DNA of 64,000 bases from Brachionus koreanus (lineage: Eukaryota > Rotifera > Eurotatoria > Ploima > Brachionidae), in assembly GCA_016987375.1 (NCBI GenBank), contig PJRA01000005.1, positions 1,799,313 through 1,863,312 of the forward strand, given 5' to 3'. The stretch's first letter is position 1, and the number at the start of each line of letters is the position of its first letter. A program made the translations under genes and the position numbers. Under the pieces are notes generated by a model. It was not told the DNA's origin. It searched no databases and worked only from the letters and a program-made list of their open reading frames with translations. This document shows, piece by piece, positions 24,401-38,100 of the stretch.

Positions 24401-27400
24401 TTCCTGTAAAGCATGGCGGACAATAACATGTAGGAACACCAGGAGTTATTTCGTAGCATGTTCCTCCATTACAGTAATTCGCAGTACAAGATGATATATA
24501 TTGAGTGCAAAAAGTTCCTGTCCAGGGTCCTTGACATTGACATTCGAATACATTAGGTCCAATCATGGTACATCTACCGTTGTTTTTACAAGGCTGATTG
24601 GCGCATAAATCGATCAAATTACTGCACGTGGCACCAGTATATCCAATATTACACGAGCATGTGTATGAATTTGGTGCATTGATGACACAGATACCGTTTG
24701 GACTACACGGATTTGATAAGCAAATGTTGATCAAATTCGAACATGTGGCTCCAGTCCAACCTGGTGCACAAATGCATTCAAAGGTACTTCCTGAAGATAG
24801 ACAAGTTCCTCCATTCAAGCATGGATTAGTTGTTTGACACAAATTGATGACTGTTTGACATGTTGAACCGGTGAACCCAGCCGGACATAAACAAACATAA
24901 GTAGAAGTGCTTGTCGGTATACATTGTCCGTTGTTGGTACATGGATTTATTTGACATGGATTTAGTATTGTTTGACAGCTTTTTCCGGTGTATTGTGCAG
25001 GACATACACATGTATAATCACATACATTGCTTGTTGAGGGAAAGCATACTCCTCCGTTCAAACATGGAGCACTGCTACATTGGTTAACTCTTGTCTGACA
25101 CATTGAATCTGTGTATCCACATGTACATGTACATCTGTATCCATTTACCAAATCCGTACAAGTACCTCCGTTCATACATGGATAACTTGCACATTCGTCT
25201 ATGTCTTCTGAACAATTTGTTCCATTATAGCCAGGTAAGCAAGTACAGATAAAACCATTTACTGTTTGACTACATATTCCTTGATTGCCGCAAGGATTTG
25301 TAATACAAAAATTAATCAAAGTTTGACAATTTGATCCAGTATAACCATTTGGACAAATACAAGTAAGATTTAAACCATTTTGAATACATGTGCCACCATT
25401 AAGACATATTCCTAATGAGCATAAGCTAATTACAGTTTGACAATTTGTTCCAGTATAGCCAGGTGGACATCTGCATGTATACGTTCCAGGAATATTTTTA
25501 ATACAAGTTCCATTGTTTGAGCATGGTTGACTAACACAGTAGTCAATCAACGTCTGGCAATTCGTTCCAGTATAGCCAGGAAAACATTCGCATCTATAAT
25601 CAGTGGGATCACTCGTAATTAAATTTTCCATGCATAATCCATACTGACAAGGGCTAGACGCACAAGGAATTGCTCTTAGTTCACATCTCTCTCCAGAAAA
25701 ACCTGGTGGACAATTACATGTAAAGAACGGACTTATGCTTGATACAGCACATGTTCCTGAATTAAGGCATAGGTTCGTATCGCATGCTATATTATTTGCG
25801 CAATTAACACCTGAATATGGATAAATACAAGTACAACTAGTATATCAAAATTAAAAGCTGGAAACATAAAAAAATTTAAAAATTTTACTTCCATGAGTTA
25901 CCAATAGATGAACATATACCATTGTTAAGACATGGTGTACTCTTACAATTATCGATCCTTACTTCACATCTTGTTCCGGTCCAACCTTCATTACAAATGC
26001 AAGTGAATCCGTTTAAGGTAGATACACATGTGCCCTGATTGTAGCAAGGTTGAGTTATACACAAATCAATTCTTTGCTCACAATTTGTTCCGGTAAAACC
26101 GGCAGGACAGAAGCAAGCATAGCCATTAATTATCTCATTGCAAGTACCATTATTCTGACATGGCTGACTTACACAATTGTTGATTCTGAATTCGCATCTT
26201 AGACCAGTGAAAAAGTTTGGACAAGCACACACATATGAATTCAAAGTATTCAAACAACTTCCTCCATTAAGACATGGCGATGAATCGCAATTCTTTAAGT
26301 AAGAATGTTATTTTTTTAATTAAAAAAAATTAATCTTAAAATATATACGTTAATTTGAACGTTGCAGTTTATTCCAGTAAATCCTTCTGGACATGTGCAT
26401 GTATAGCCAAATACTTGATCGACACAAGTAGCACCATCAAAGCATGGGAAAGAATTACAGAAACTAATTCGAGTCTCACATCTGGGCCCTGTAAATCCAG
26501 TTGGACATATACAACTTTTTAAAAAAATATTTAGGAAAGTTGTTCAATTTTATTTAAAATAAACTAGAAATTACATTGTTCCGCATCCTGAATTTTGACA
26601 AACACCACCGTTTGCGCATGGGTTTATTGTACAAAAGTTCACTTGGGTTTGACAATTTGTGCCGGTAAATTCACATGGACAAGTGCACATGTAGGAACCA
26701 GGTGATGCTAAAAAAACAAATAAAAAAATCTAAAAATTTTTTTTTTAACAATTTTTGATTACGTGAACTGCAGTTTCCTCGTACGCATGGATTTTGATCA
26801 CATGGATTAATGATTATTTCACAATTTGTACCAGTAAAACCAAAGTTACATGTACTTTAAATCATATGAAGTAGAATGAGTAAGATTTTTTTTAAAAATA
26901 TTTACCATTGATATGAAGTTCCTAGTTGGTTGCAAATACCACGTCCATTACATGGATCAGGTTGGCATACATTTATCAAATTTTGACAACTAGAATAAAA
27001 TTTTTTGTTAGGGAAAACTTTTTTTTTCTTTTAATTTTTACTTAAAGCCAGTGTAGCCAGGCACACAAACACATTGATATGACAGTCCAGAATTTACACA
27101 AAGACCGTTGTTTAAGCATGGCATAGATGAACAAGGTTCAACTATGATATTACAATTTGGACCACTGTAGCCAACTGGACATAAACAATTATAACCATTA
27201 ATTATGGGCTGACATGATCCTCCATTTTGACATGGAAGAGACATACAATTGTTGATAAATGTCTGGCAATTATTGCCAGTATAGCCAGTCATACACTGAC
27301 ACGAATAACCTCCTGCACCATTGTCAATGCATATACCGTTGTTTAGACACGGGTTAGAGTCACACTGACTTAAATAGACTTCACATCTTGTGCCAGCATA

Positions 27401-30400
27401 GCCTGGTGGACATTGACAGGAAAATCCACCAATTATTTGATTACAAACTCCATTAACACATGGATTTGGTAAGCAATAATTGATAACTACATTGCAATTT
27501 GGACCACCATAACCCTTTTAATTTAAATTGAAATTAATTATAAATATTAAATTTATTTTTATATTTTTCTTACAGTATTACAATTACATGTGTAAGAATT
27601 TACACTTGGTACACAGAATCCATTTGGTGAACATGGATTACTTGAACAATAATTTATAAAAGTCTCGCATCTAGTGCCAGTGTAGCCAGGTGGGCACTGA
27701 CATGTCCATGAATTGAAAGAATTTTGACAAACACCATTGTTTAAACAAGGATTTGAAGAACAAAAGTTTATAACTATTTGACAAAATTGTCCAGTATAGC
27801 CTGGTAGACAGGAACAGACATAACCACCAATCAAATCTTGACAAATAGCATTATTTTGACATGGATTACTTAAGCATTCGTTAAAGTTTATTTCACAATT
27901 GAATCCAGTCCATGCAGGTGGACAAGTGCATGTGTATCTATTTGTTCCCTGTTGATTGCAAGTTCCACCATTCGAACAAGGGTTACTATCGCAAACATTT
28001 ACAGCTATTTGGCAGTTTGTTCCTGTCCAGCCGGGTAAACAAGTACATGTGTAGCCAGATGTGGGAGATAACTGAGAGCATAGACCACCGTTTAGACATG
28101 GTTGAGATGTACAGACACTTATGCTAATCTCACAATTTCGACCAGTAAAATTTGGCAAGCATTGACAAACAAAGCCTGTACTTGTCGATGTGCATATACC
28201 GTTGTTTAGGCATGGTTCATTAAGACAAAAGTTTATTCTGTTTTCACAATATGTGCCAGTAAATCCAGCAGGACACACACAAGTGGCAGAATTTAATCCT
28301 GAAGCACATGTGGCTCCGTTTTGGCATGGATAATTCAAACAATAGTCAATAAGAATGTTACAATTAGGTCCAGTCCAACCAGGGTTGCAAGTGCAGCTAA
28401 ATTAAGAATTTTTTATTTATATTTTTATTTAAATTTAAATTACTTATAGCTGGTAACGAAATTATTACAAACCCCACGGAAACAAGGTGATGACATGCAT
28501 GGATTAACTATAATGTTACAAGTTTGACCTGTATAGCCGAATGGACAAACACAAGCAAAGCTTTAGAAAATAAAATTATAAATTAAATATCAAAGAAAAA
28601 AAAGAAGCTCACTTTGTGCTTTGTTGAAGACAAGTGGCACCATTCAAACAAGGATTTGAATTACATGGGTTTATGATTGTAGCACATCGTGGACCAGTAT
28701 AACCTAATTGACATACACAAATAAATGTGTTAATTGATGTGCGTGTACAAACGCCATTATTTAAGCATGGGTTTGATTCACAAATATCAATAACTAAATG
28801 GCATAAATTTATAAGAATGAAAACGAAAAATAAGTAAACTGATTAAGTACTTTGTTGACAGGTATTGCCAGTTGTTCCTGCCGGACAAATGCAACTAAAA
28901 GATCCAATCAAAGAAATACATGTGCCACCATAATTACATGGATTTGTTTGACAATAATTTATTTGATTTTCACATCGAGGACCAGTGTATCCCGAGGGAC
29001 AAACACAGCTATATCCTCCATTGTTCAATTCGAAACAACTTGCTCCATTTAAGCATGGATTTGATGAACAAGCCATGATTCTAAATTGACAATTTGTTCC
29101 GTAGTAATTGGGTGGACATTGACATGTGTAAGTGCCTTGAGTCGAGTTGTTAATGCATGTTCCTGTTATACAAGGTCGACTGTCGCAATAATTAATTAGT
29201 ACATTACAATTGCTACCGGTGTAGCCTGGAAAGCACATACATGCATATGAACTTCCACTTTGCATACAATTTCCATTTACACAAGGATTTGGATTACAAT
29301 AATCAATTCGAATTTCACAGCTTTTAAAAATTAAAAATTTTAAAAAAAGTTTTTAAAAGACAATAGAATTACTTTGTTCCTGTGAAACCAGCTAAACAAC
29401 TGCATGAATAGAAGTTAAGAGAGTTGTAGCAAATGGCACCATTTCGGCACGGATTGCTAACACAATTGTCAATTAAATTTTGGCAATATCGACCAGTATA
29501 GCCAGTTCGGCAAACACAATTGAAATCAAATACATTCGGAACTCGTTCACATGTAGCACCGTTCAAACAAGTCACAGAACTGCAAGGATCTATGCTTATC
29601 GAACAAGTTGGTCCGGTAAAACCAAACGGGCAATTGCACACAAATCCATTAACAATTTGCGAACAAGTACCACCATTACCACAAGGCGATGAATTACAGT
29701 AATTAATCAAAGAATTGCAGAATGTTCCTGTATAACCTGGAGGACAAATGCATTGAATTACGCCACCCACTGATGAACAAGAACCACCAAAACCACATGG
29801 TGAACTAAGACAATAATCTATGAATGTCTCACACTGAGGACCTGTATAAGGAGCTGGACAAAAACATTGCTAAAAAAATTTTTTTCTTTTTATTAAAATT
29901 ATGCTTTTTACTATATTAAATTACATAAGTTCCAATTAGATTGTTACATTGGCCACCGTTTCTGCATGGATTACTAGCACAGTTATTAATTACTGTATTA
30001 CACAATTGACCTGTGTAGCCAAAATTGCAATTACACTGAAAATTATTTCCGAATGGAACGCATACCCCGCTAAAGCATGGATTTGATGCACAAGGGTTAA
30101 ATATATTCAAACAGCTTAAAAATTAGAATTATTAATTTTTGTTTTGTTTTTTATAAAAATGATTTTAAAATAAATAGAATATTTTAATTCTAGTTACTTT
30201 TGTCCAGTAAATCCGGGTAAGCATGTGCAGAAGTATCCATATGTACCATTGTTAAAGCTAGTGCATTGACCATTTCCGCATGGTGCACTCGAACACGGGT
30301 CTACTTGTATGTTGCAAAATGTACCCGTAAACAAAGGCGGACAAATACATGAGAAACCAGTTGCATTATTTATACACAAGCCATTGTTGTGACAAGGACT

Positions 30401-33400
30401 TGAAGCACAGAAATTAACTAAATTTTCACAATTAAACCCATTGTAATCTTTTTATCAAATAAATATTTAGAATAAATTTTTACTTTTTTATTTAAATAAT
30501 ACTTGATGGACATTGGCATGTATATTGACCAGGACCAGTTTGAGTACAAGATCCACCGTTGAAACAGGGATTTTGGGCACACAAATCAATTATTTGATTA
30601 CAATTATTGCCCGTATACCCTTGAAAGCAATTGCAGCTATACTGAAAATTACCAAAATTGGTGCAAATGCCATTGAAACATGGATTCGAATTGCATGGAT
30701 TAATTCTTGTTTGACAGTTTAATCCGGTAAAGCCGACTGGACATTCACAAACATAGCTACCCAAGTTATTTAAGCATGTAGCGCCGTTAAGACATGGACT
30801 ACTAATGCAGCCATTTAGCATCACAGAACAAGTTGGACCTGAGTATCCGAGTGGACAAGTGCAAAAGAATTGACCTGGTGATGGCTGATTACAAGAACCT
30901 CCATTTTGACATGGATTTATTTGACATAAATTAATTACGGTTTGACAAAGATTTCCAGTATAGCCAGCTAAGCACGAACATGTGTAGCCGACACCAGTAT
31001 TGAATGTATCGATACACAAGGCATCATTCTGGCATGGATTTTGAGTTTGGCAAATGCTTACGGTCAACTCACAGAAAGTACCAGTGTAAGCTTAAAAATA
31101 AATATTTAAAAATAGTCTAAATTAGAAGTTGAAACTAAATTGTTGTTTACCAGATGGACATGTACACTTGATGCTTGCTGGTTCAGGCTCAGAGCAAATA
31201 CCGCCGTTTAAACACGGCTGAGATAAACATTCAGGTATATCCTGTTCACAGTAGAGACCTGCATATCCTGGACGGCAAACACATACGGCTGATGTTGAAT
31301 TTTGAACTAAACAAGTAGCTCCATTGAAGCATGTTGTCACAGAGCATGGATTAATCACTATCTGACATCTATCACCCGTATAACCAGCTGGACAAATACA
31401 CCTATATGCATCGAAATCAGTTATATTAAGGAGGACACACAGACCATTGTACAAGCATGGACTAAAAAAAATTTTTAAATTTTGTCGGGATCAATTTAAT
31501 GAAATATTGAAAAATGTTTACTTGCTGTCGCAAGCAAATCTTCTAAATTCACATCTGGGACCGTAGTAGTTGATCGGACATGAACAATTGAATCCGTTTT
31601 GAGTTGAAGTACATACACCACCATTGGCACATGGAGAACTTGCACAAAAATTTACTTGCTGTGAACAAAATGGACCTGTATAGCCTGGAAAGCAAATGCA
31701 ATTTATCGAAAAAGTTGAATTTTGACTACATAGACCGTTCTAAATAGAAAAATTAAATAGATTTTTTTATTGTTTTTTTAATCAATAAGTGCTTACGGCG
31801 CCGCATGGATTTGATGCACAGAAATTAATCAATTGGGAACAAGAAGATCCAGTATAGCCAAAAGGACAATTACAAGTAAAGCCGGTGTTTGTTGGTGTAC
31901 AACTACCAGTACCACAAGCATTTAAACAAACATTTGTTTCACATCGTCGACCCGTAAAACCCAAAGGGCATTGACAAAAAAATTCGGTACTTGACTGGCT
32001 TCTACAAGTGCCTCCATTCAAACAAGCTGGTGAGAACTGCTGGCATATGTCAAGTCTTGTCTCGCATCTTAAGCCTGTATATCCTTGCACACATGAACAA
32101 AAGAAAGAATTACCGAAAGGTGTACAAGAAGCTCCATTTAAACATGGTGAACTATCACATGAGTTTATCATTATGTCACAATTCCTGCCTGTATAATTCG
32201 GAAAACAGTTACATGTGTAGCCGGTTGTATTTAGAAAGCAAAGACCATTAATACAAGGTTTTGTTGAACAGAAATCAACTTGAATTTGCGAATTGCAAAA
32301 TGGTCCGGTAAATGTTGGTGGACAAACACAATAGGCATTAGTTAAATTAGAGATACATGTTCCCCCATTGAAACATGTAATAAGCGAACAAGAATCTATT
32401 TGATTTTCACAATTATTTCCTTGATAGTTGTTGCCACATTCACAAATGTATCCATTGGCTGTGTTTGTACAAAATCCACCATTTAAGCATGGATTAGAAG
32501 AACAATAGTTAATTGGCATGTGACAGTATTGTCCTGTATATCCTGGCTGACAAGTACAAACAAAACCAATTCCTGCAATACTGGTGCAAGTTCCTTGAGA
32601 GCACGGATTCGGTTGACAAAAATCGTAGACAATGGAACAATCTGAACCACCATATCCTAGTGGACAACCGCACAAATACTGATTTAGCGATCCGAAGCAA
32701 GTTCCACCATTTTTACATGGACTCGATTGACAAACATCAATTAGAATATCACACTCGTTTCCTTGAAAACCTGGTCTACATTGACAATTATAAGTATTCA
32801 GACCATTGATACAATTTGCATCATTTTTACAAGGAAAAGAAGCACTTAAATTAATTAAATAAATAAATTATTATTTTGATTTTTTTTTCTATTACCAGTT
32901 GTTTACTAATTGGTCGCAAGAATCCCCAGACCAACCTGGGTTGCAGCTGCATCCAAAACCTGTAACAGTACCAGGTTGAGGTATGCAAAAACCATTGTTG
33001 CATGTTGCAGTACTACACAAGTTTACTTCTGCTTGACAATTTTGACCAGTGTAACCAGTTTGACAAAAACATTGATAGCCATTTACAGAGTTTATGCAAA
33101 GACCGTTGTTATGGCAAGGCTGCGATGCACAATTATCAATTTGATTTTCACAATAAAGACCAGTGAATCCTGTTGGACAACAGCATCGTTTGTTGAAGCA
33201 TGTTCCGCCATTATAACAACCTCCATTTGATGCCAAGTTGTTTGGACAATCTGGATCAAACATAGGCTGAATTGATTTTTGATTACAATTTGAACCGATC
33301 CAATTTGTGCGGCATATTCTGTTGCCATTATTGTCGCACGTCCAATGTCCATTTACACAATCATCACTTTGTTGGCATGTTATATTACAATAAGGTCCAT

Positions 33401-35111
33401 AGAGATCAGCTGGACATAATTTTTCACATCTGAAACCAAATGTTCTGAAAAGATTAAGATTTTTAAAATGAATTGAAATAAATTTTGTTTCAATTTTGTT
33501 ATTTACCCAGGTGGACACTGACAAACTAAATGGCCTTGACCATTCGTTGTACAAGTGCCTCCATTTAGACATGTATCGCTATAACAGTTTAAAATAGTTG
33601 AGCAAGAAATTCCACCAAAACCTTTATTAAAAATATGTAGGAAAAATTTTTTTTAGTTATTTTTTCTTTTACCTTTTGGACAGCAGCAAACCGGTGATTG
33701 AGATGACACAAAGCAAAATGATCCATTTATAAAATTACATTGTGAATCTAAAATTAAGAAAATTGATAAATTTTAAAATCAAATTTTAATTTTGTTTAAA
33801 TTTTTTAAAAGTAATTAAATAACAAATCTATAACACTCATTTAAATTATCTACTTTAACTATTATAACTATTATTATTATTATTATTATCTGATTGTGGT
33901 GACTTGAAAATGTAAACTTTTAACTAAAGATACAATAAAAAATATAATTTAATTTTCAAAACCCTAAATATTTAAATATTAAACATTTGAAATGTTTTAT
34001 TTTTAGTTGATTGTGATACATCTAGAACATAGTGTGACAAGTTAACATTTATTTATTCAAAATTAAAAAACTTACTGACTGTTTTATTTTAAATAGAAAT
34101 AAATTTAAATAAAGAAGTTGAATTTTTTTTTTTAATTCTTACTTTGTTCATTACTGCATCCGTTAATGTTGAAATCAATTATATCACATTCAGGGCCCGA
34201 GTATCCATTGAGACATAGTTTTTTACCGCTAACCGGATCACAAGTATAGTGGCCATCACACGAATCCTGTGGAACGCAATTTGTATTACATCCATCGTCA
34301 TACCAATTGTTGTCACAAAACGATGTTATTCCAACCGTAATACTAAACAGAATTGACAAACAGATTTTCAAATAATTTAAGCTAATTACTTGGTAGGTGC
34401 CAAGGTAGTTCGATTACCAAATGAGGGAATGGTGTAATAAATTGGTCCCGAAGCACCCTGCAGATTGAATGGAGTATTTATCCTAAAATCGATGCGTATA
34501 AAATCAATGGGGTTTAGCTTGGACGTAATTTCATTATAAACTCCAATTTTAAGACGATATCCGCTAGGCTGTTAAAGAAAAATTATATGCCAATTCTAAT
34601 TAAATATAAAAATTTTGTTGATTTACCTGATAATTTCCGCTAAATTCCATCAAGACTGGATTTTCGGTGTCGCCTGCAATTGGTGTCGGAAATATAATGC
34701 TACTGGCTCCGTTTATAGCTGACAGACTGCGTCTACCATACGGACACACATTGAAGTCGGCATTACTTGAAAAAAAAGAGTTTAATATCGCCAAAAATTA
34801 TTTTTATTTTTTATCAATTAAAAAATTAAACCTTTGATAACTGTCCAAACACAGAGTTACCAATGTGTTACATTTTAAAGTACAACTATTGTTTGCTCTG
34901 AGCAAATTTCCATTACAGCAATTTCCGTGATAGTCCTTGTCTGTTGGATTTGTGAACGATTTTAAATGAACTGCTATTTTGCCACTGGCTTCGATTTTCT
35001 TTAGTGGCAGAAAAAAATTAAATTAGTTTTATTTTTCCAAATAAACCTCTGATTTAGATTTACTTGTAACAATGCCGTGAGCAGTAAAATTCCAAATATG
35101 AAGGTTCTCAT
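12428..35111 (-). CDS. Giant DSL/EGF-repeat transmembrane protein with C-type lectin domain
   Basis: Hand-built model, 38 exons, 19,509 nt, closing in frame (about 6,502 aa). Exons 5'->3': 35064-35111, 34832-34998, 34627-34765, 34390-34568, 34143-34342, 33673-33747, 33507-33621, 32896-33444, 31797-32844, 31522-31739, 31151-31461, 30503-31090, 30198-30447, 29935-30114, 29373-29869, 28851-29320, 28613-28793, 28444-28560, 27574-28396, 27042-27514, 26906-26989, 26763-26854, 26575-26707, 26349-26514, 25889-26292, 24090-25836, 23911-24037, 22984-23815, 22801-22916, 22360-22649, 22117-22305, 21235-22064, 20910-21183, 19588-20856, 14715-19521, 13925-14069, 12649-13865, 12428-12586. Order: signal peptide [20 protein letters not shown]-like domain, DSL, a few EGFs, second DSL-like domain, about 120 EGFs (my count), C-type lectin domain, repeated modules, transmembrane helix ([19 protein letters not shown]) and a roughly 25-residue tail. 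Notch-ligand architecture suggests cell-surface signalling or adhesion; function is inferred. Many EGFs have C-x4-[ST]-C, the O-fucose consensus. Confidence 0.85.
16862..17264 (-). other. Divergent C-type lectin domain of the giant gene
   Basis: [15 protein letters not shown], then [52 protein letters not shown] and a terminal ILCKR follow C-type lectin order. The inner disulfide pair is missing (ENALLL where a Cys is usual, and no W.D..C before ILC), and the WND calcium motif is absent. Calcium-dependent sugar binding is therefore doubtful. Confidence 0.8.
33285..33444 (-). other. Second DSL-like domain of the giant gene
   Basis: Encodes [18 protein letters not shown], then [17 protein letters not shown] and IGSNC. 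The cysteine spacing and the GH.TCD..G...C...W.G..C core match DSL better than EGF. Three to four EGF-like units flank it, so the protein seems to carry two DSL-type domains. Confidence 0.75.
34143..34342 (-). other. DSL domain exon of the giant gene
   Basis: The exon encodes [16 protein letters not shown], then [16 protein letters not shown] and NGYSGPEC. This matches the DSL consensus (WY..GC...C, GHYTCD, G.K.C..G..G..C). In known ligands DSL together with the preceding MNNL region contacts Notch. The MNNL-like part is in exons 2-4 (34390-34998), with the cysteine pattern GNCCNGN..CTLKC...VTLCLDSYQ. Confidence 0.85.
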
Positions 35112-38100
35112 ATCTGACTGAAAATTCCGATAAATTGAACCGGCGACTCGAATACTTTTTATGTACATACAATTTATCTATTATTATTACAAAAAAAAAA
35201 TAAATAAACTAATATTATATTTTTTATTTAATAGAATACAAAGCTTTGCTGATGGCTTGGTTGCCAGGTAATTTGAAAAAAAAAATTTTATTTAATCCAA
35301 AATCATGAAACAGAAATGAAGAAATTTTGTTTAAATTTAAAGCCCAACTTAATTTCAAAAGTGGCTATTATGAGTCTGAAAAATATATATAACATAGTCC
35401 ATTATGAATTGAAAAATAATTAAGATTTCTTTTTATTTTTTATTTTTTTTTTCAAAATGAAACAATATAGTTATTGAAATTTCTTGATACTAAGCATGAA
35501 AGTTCTTGTGATTCTTGAAACGAATCTGAACAAAATTAAAAAAAAAAACAATAAAAAATTTGATTTCAATTGAAATAATTCAAGAGTTGTAATCATACAA
35601 CTACTACTACTACTACTACTACTGCGACAAAACGCGAATATACTCTGACCAAGTCTTAATTAATAAGTGAGGCTAACATGAAATTTGAGGATAAGAAATT
35701 GACAGTATACCTTAAAGACTTTATTGAAAAAAAAATGAAAAAAAAAACCAATAAATTTTTTGGCCAAAAACTAAGCTATTTAAGCTACAAATTTAGTTTA
35801 TTAATGATATTCCCAATATTTACTATTTTACTTAAAAATCCAATTAAGTTGTAATAAATTTGAGGCAATAATAAAAGTAGTTGTGGGTGAATATTTGAGT
35901 TACCATAAAAAATTTACTCGAATTTATTTATGTTTAATAAAATGGAGCTTTTCATTTCGAAAATTACCTTTATATTTAATTTAAATTTTGCTCACAGACT
36001 TAAACGAGTTTTGATTAAACATTTTGGTAAAATTTAAACTAAGGGCAATTTGTAAGACCTAATAAATTTGAGATTTAAATTTGAGTTTGAGAATAGAAGA
36101 AAAAACCGATCTTTATATATGATGAGATTTTTTGAAATTTTTTTGAAAGAATCCTAAGAAAATATTTTAGATTTTTAAATAAAATTAAAGAGCTAAACAG
36201 AACTCTAAGAATAGGCTAAGTAAATCTTGTCAAATTATTTGAACTATATTTACCAAGATTAAATTTTATTTGAAAAAAATATAAATATCTATAATTAACC
36301 GTTTGATAAGATAAAACGAGTGTGTTTGGTTAAGTGAATCGTTTTGCTTAAGAACAATTAAGCGAATCAAGAAACAACAAAAAAATAAAACACTCAAAAC
36401 TCATCCCTAAATCAACATGTTTTAGCTATTTTATTCTAAAATATATTTATTTATTTTTTTTAAATTGGCAAAACTTGAATAAAAAGAATGAAAAAAACCT
36501 ATGCAAAATCTTGACTGTTTCAATCAAACCACAAAAATAATCATTTTCAACTATTTTTTTCTAGTTTTTAAAAATATCTCTTTTTTAAAAGTGCTCATGC
36601 TGAGCGGAGTTAGAAATTCCGCGGCCAATCGCTCCTAATTTAAATAGCTTAGCTTTGGTTAAATATATTGAATTACCGAAATGGTTTGGATTGAGGCCGC
36701 TGAATTAAGCAATGTAAATATGATTTTGAAATTATTCCACAAACAAATAACTTGGTCTATGGTTGAATTGTTATTTGTCATGGTTACGTTTTTTGTTTTT
36801 CTAAAGGTGTGTGTTGAATCAACAATCGAGCTTTAATTTAGATGGTACACAAATATTAAAAAAAAGATCTTGCACTCGAGTTTCTTAAGCCGATTTGTTT
36901 TAGGCTTTTTATCTTGATATGAGAAATTTCAACAAATTTTTTTTCTCAGGTATAATAGGCTTTTGTTTTAAGAATTTTTTTTTGTCAAACAAAATTACCA
37001 AATATTGAATGGACAAACAAAATCTCTGATTAAATACTGCTCACTAAAAACACTCTTATTTAAAATACTTGAATTATTATTTTGATATAGCTCAGTCTAA
37101 TAAGAGGCCAAGATAACCGGTTTTAAAACTTTACACTAATCGCTACTAAATTAGCTGTCTCAAGGCATTTTAATGAACTCTTTTCAGGACAAATATACTT
37201 GAGCGTGTTTACTATGCGTGTATAGTCACGTGACTAAATTGTTGTTAATCAATACAATTTTGAAAAAATAATGCGTTAATAATTTTAAATATTTTGAAAA
37301 ATGAAAAAAATCAATTTTAACAAAATTGACTTCCTATGTGCATAATCTGTAACTGGATTTCCTGAACTAAGAAAATCCTAATTAAAATTTTCGATTTCAA
37401 AATCAATTAACCTGATTTGTGAGACTAAATTACCGCAATTAGACTTGGATAATTTTAAATAGAACTTGGCATGCAAATTAGGCCCAAACAATTGTTCTGT
37501 AAATAGCTGCAGTTGTTAAGAGAAGCTCTACATAGCAAAACATTGAATACAATTTTTAAACAAAAATAGCCTTTTTTTTTTTAAATTACTGGAGCAACGT
37601 AATTAAGATTTATGCTTTTCTGAGTTTTAAATTCAATTAAAAAATAGCTTTTTGTATTTGACAAAATGCGAGTGTAGCTAAAGCAAAACTATTCTAGTCT
37701 TCTTATAAAAAAATATTAAAATTAATAAAAAAGAAAACAATTACATAAATGTTAAATTTATTGAGAATATGTTTGTTAAAATTTAATTTAAAAACAAAAT
37801 TAAAAAACAAACGGTAAGAACAAATTCGGAGTGCCTTTTTTATTATTTTTTTCTAAAGCGTTTCTTACCAGTTTTATTTTGTTTTCTTTTATTTAGTTTC
37901 AATCCAATTGAAATAGTAAATTTATTTTTGTTCCATTTTGAAGGTTTTCTTTTTATTTAAAGTCTGGAAAATTTTAAAAAATTCAAATAGAAATTGCATT
38001 TAAATCACTTCAAAATTCTTCAGAAATTTCTTTACCTAAGAGTAATTTTTTTAAAGCGTTGTTCAATAGTATTTTTCCATTGTCTAAATAAACACTTAGG

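Noticed and set aside
33864..33890. (ATT)n run as a possible regulatory site
   Set aside because: A simple microsatellite in an intron; no evidence of function.
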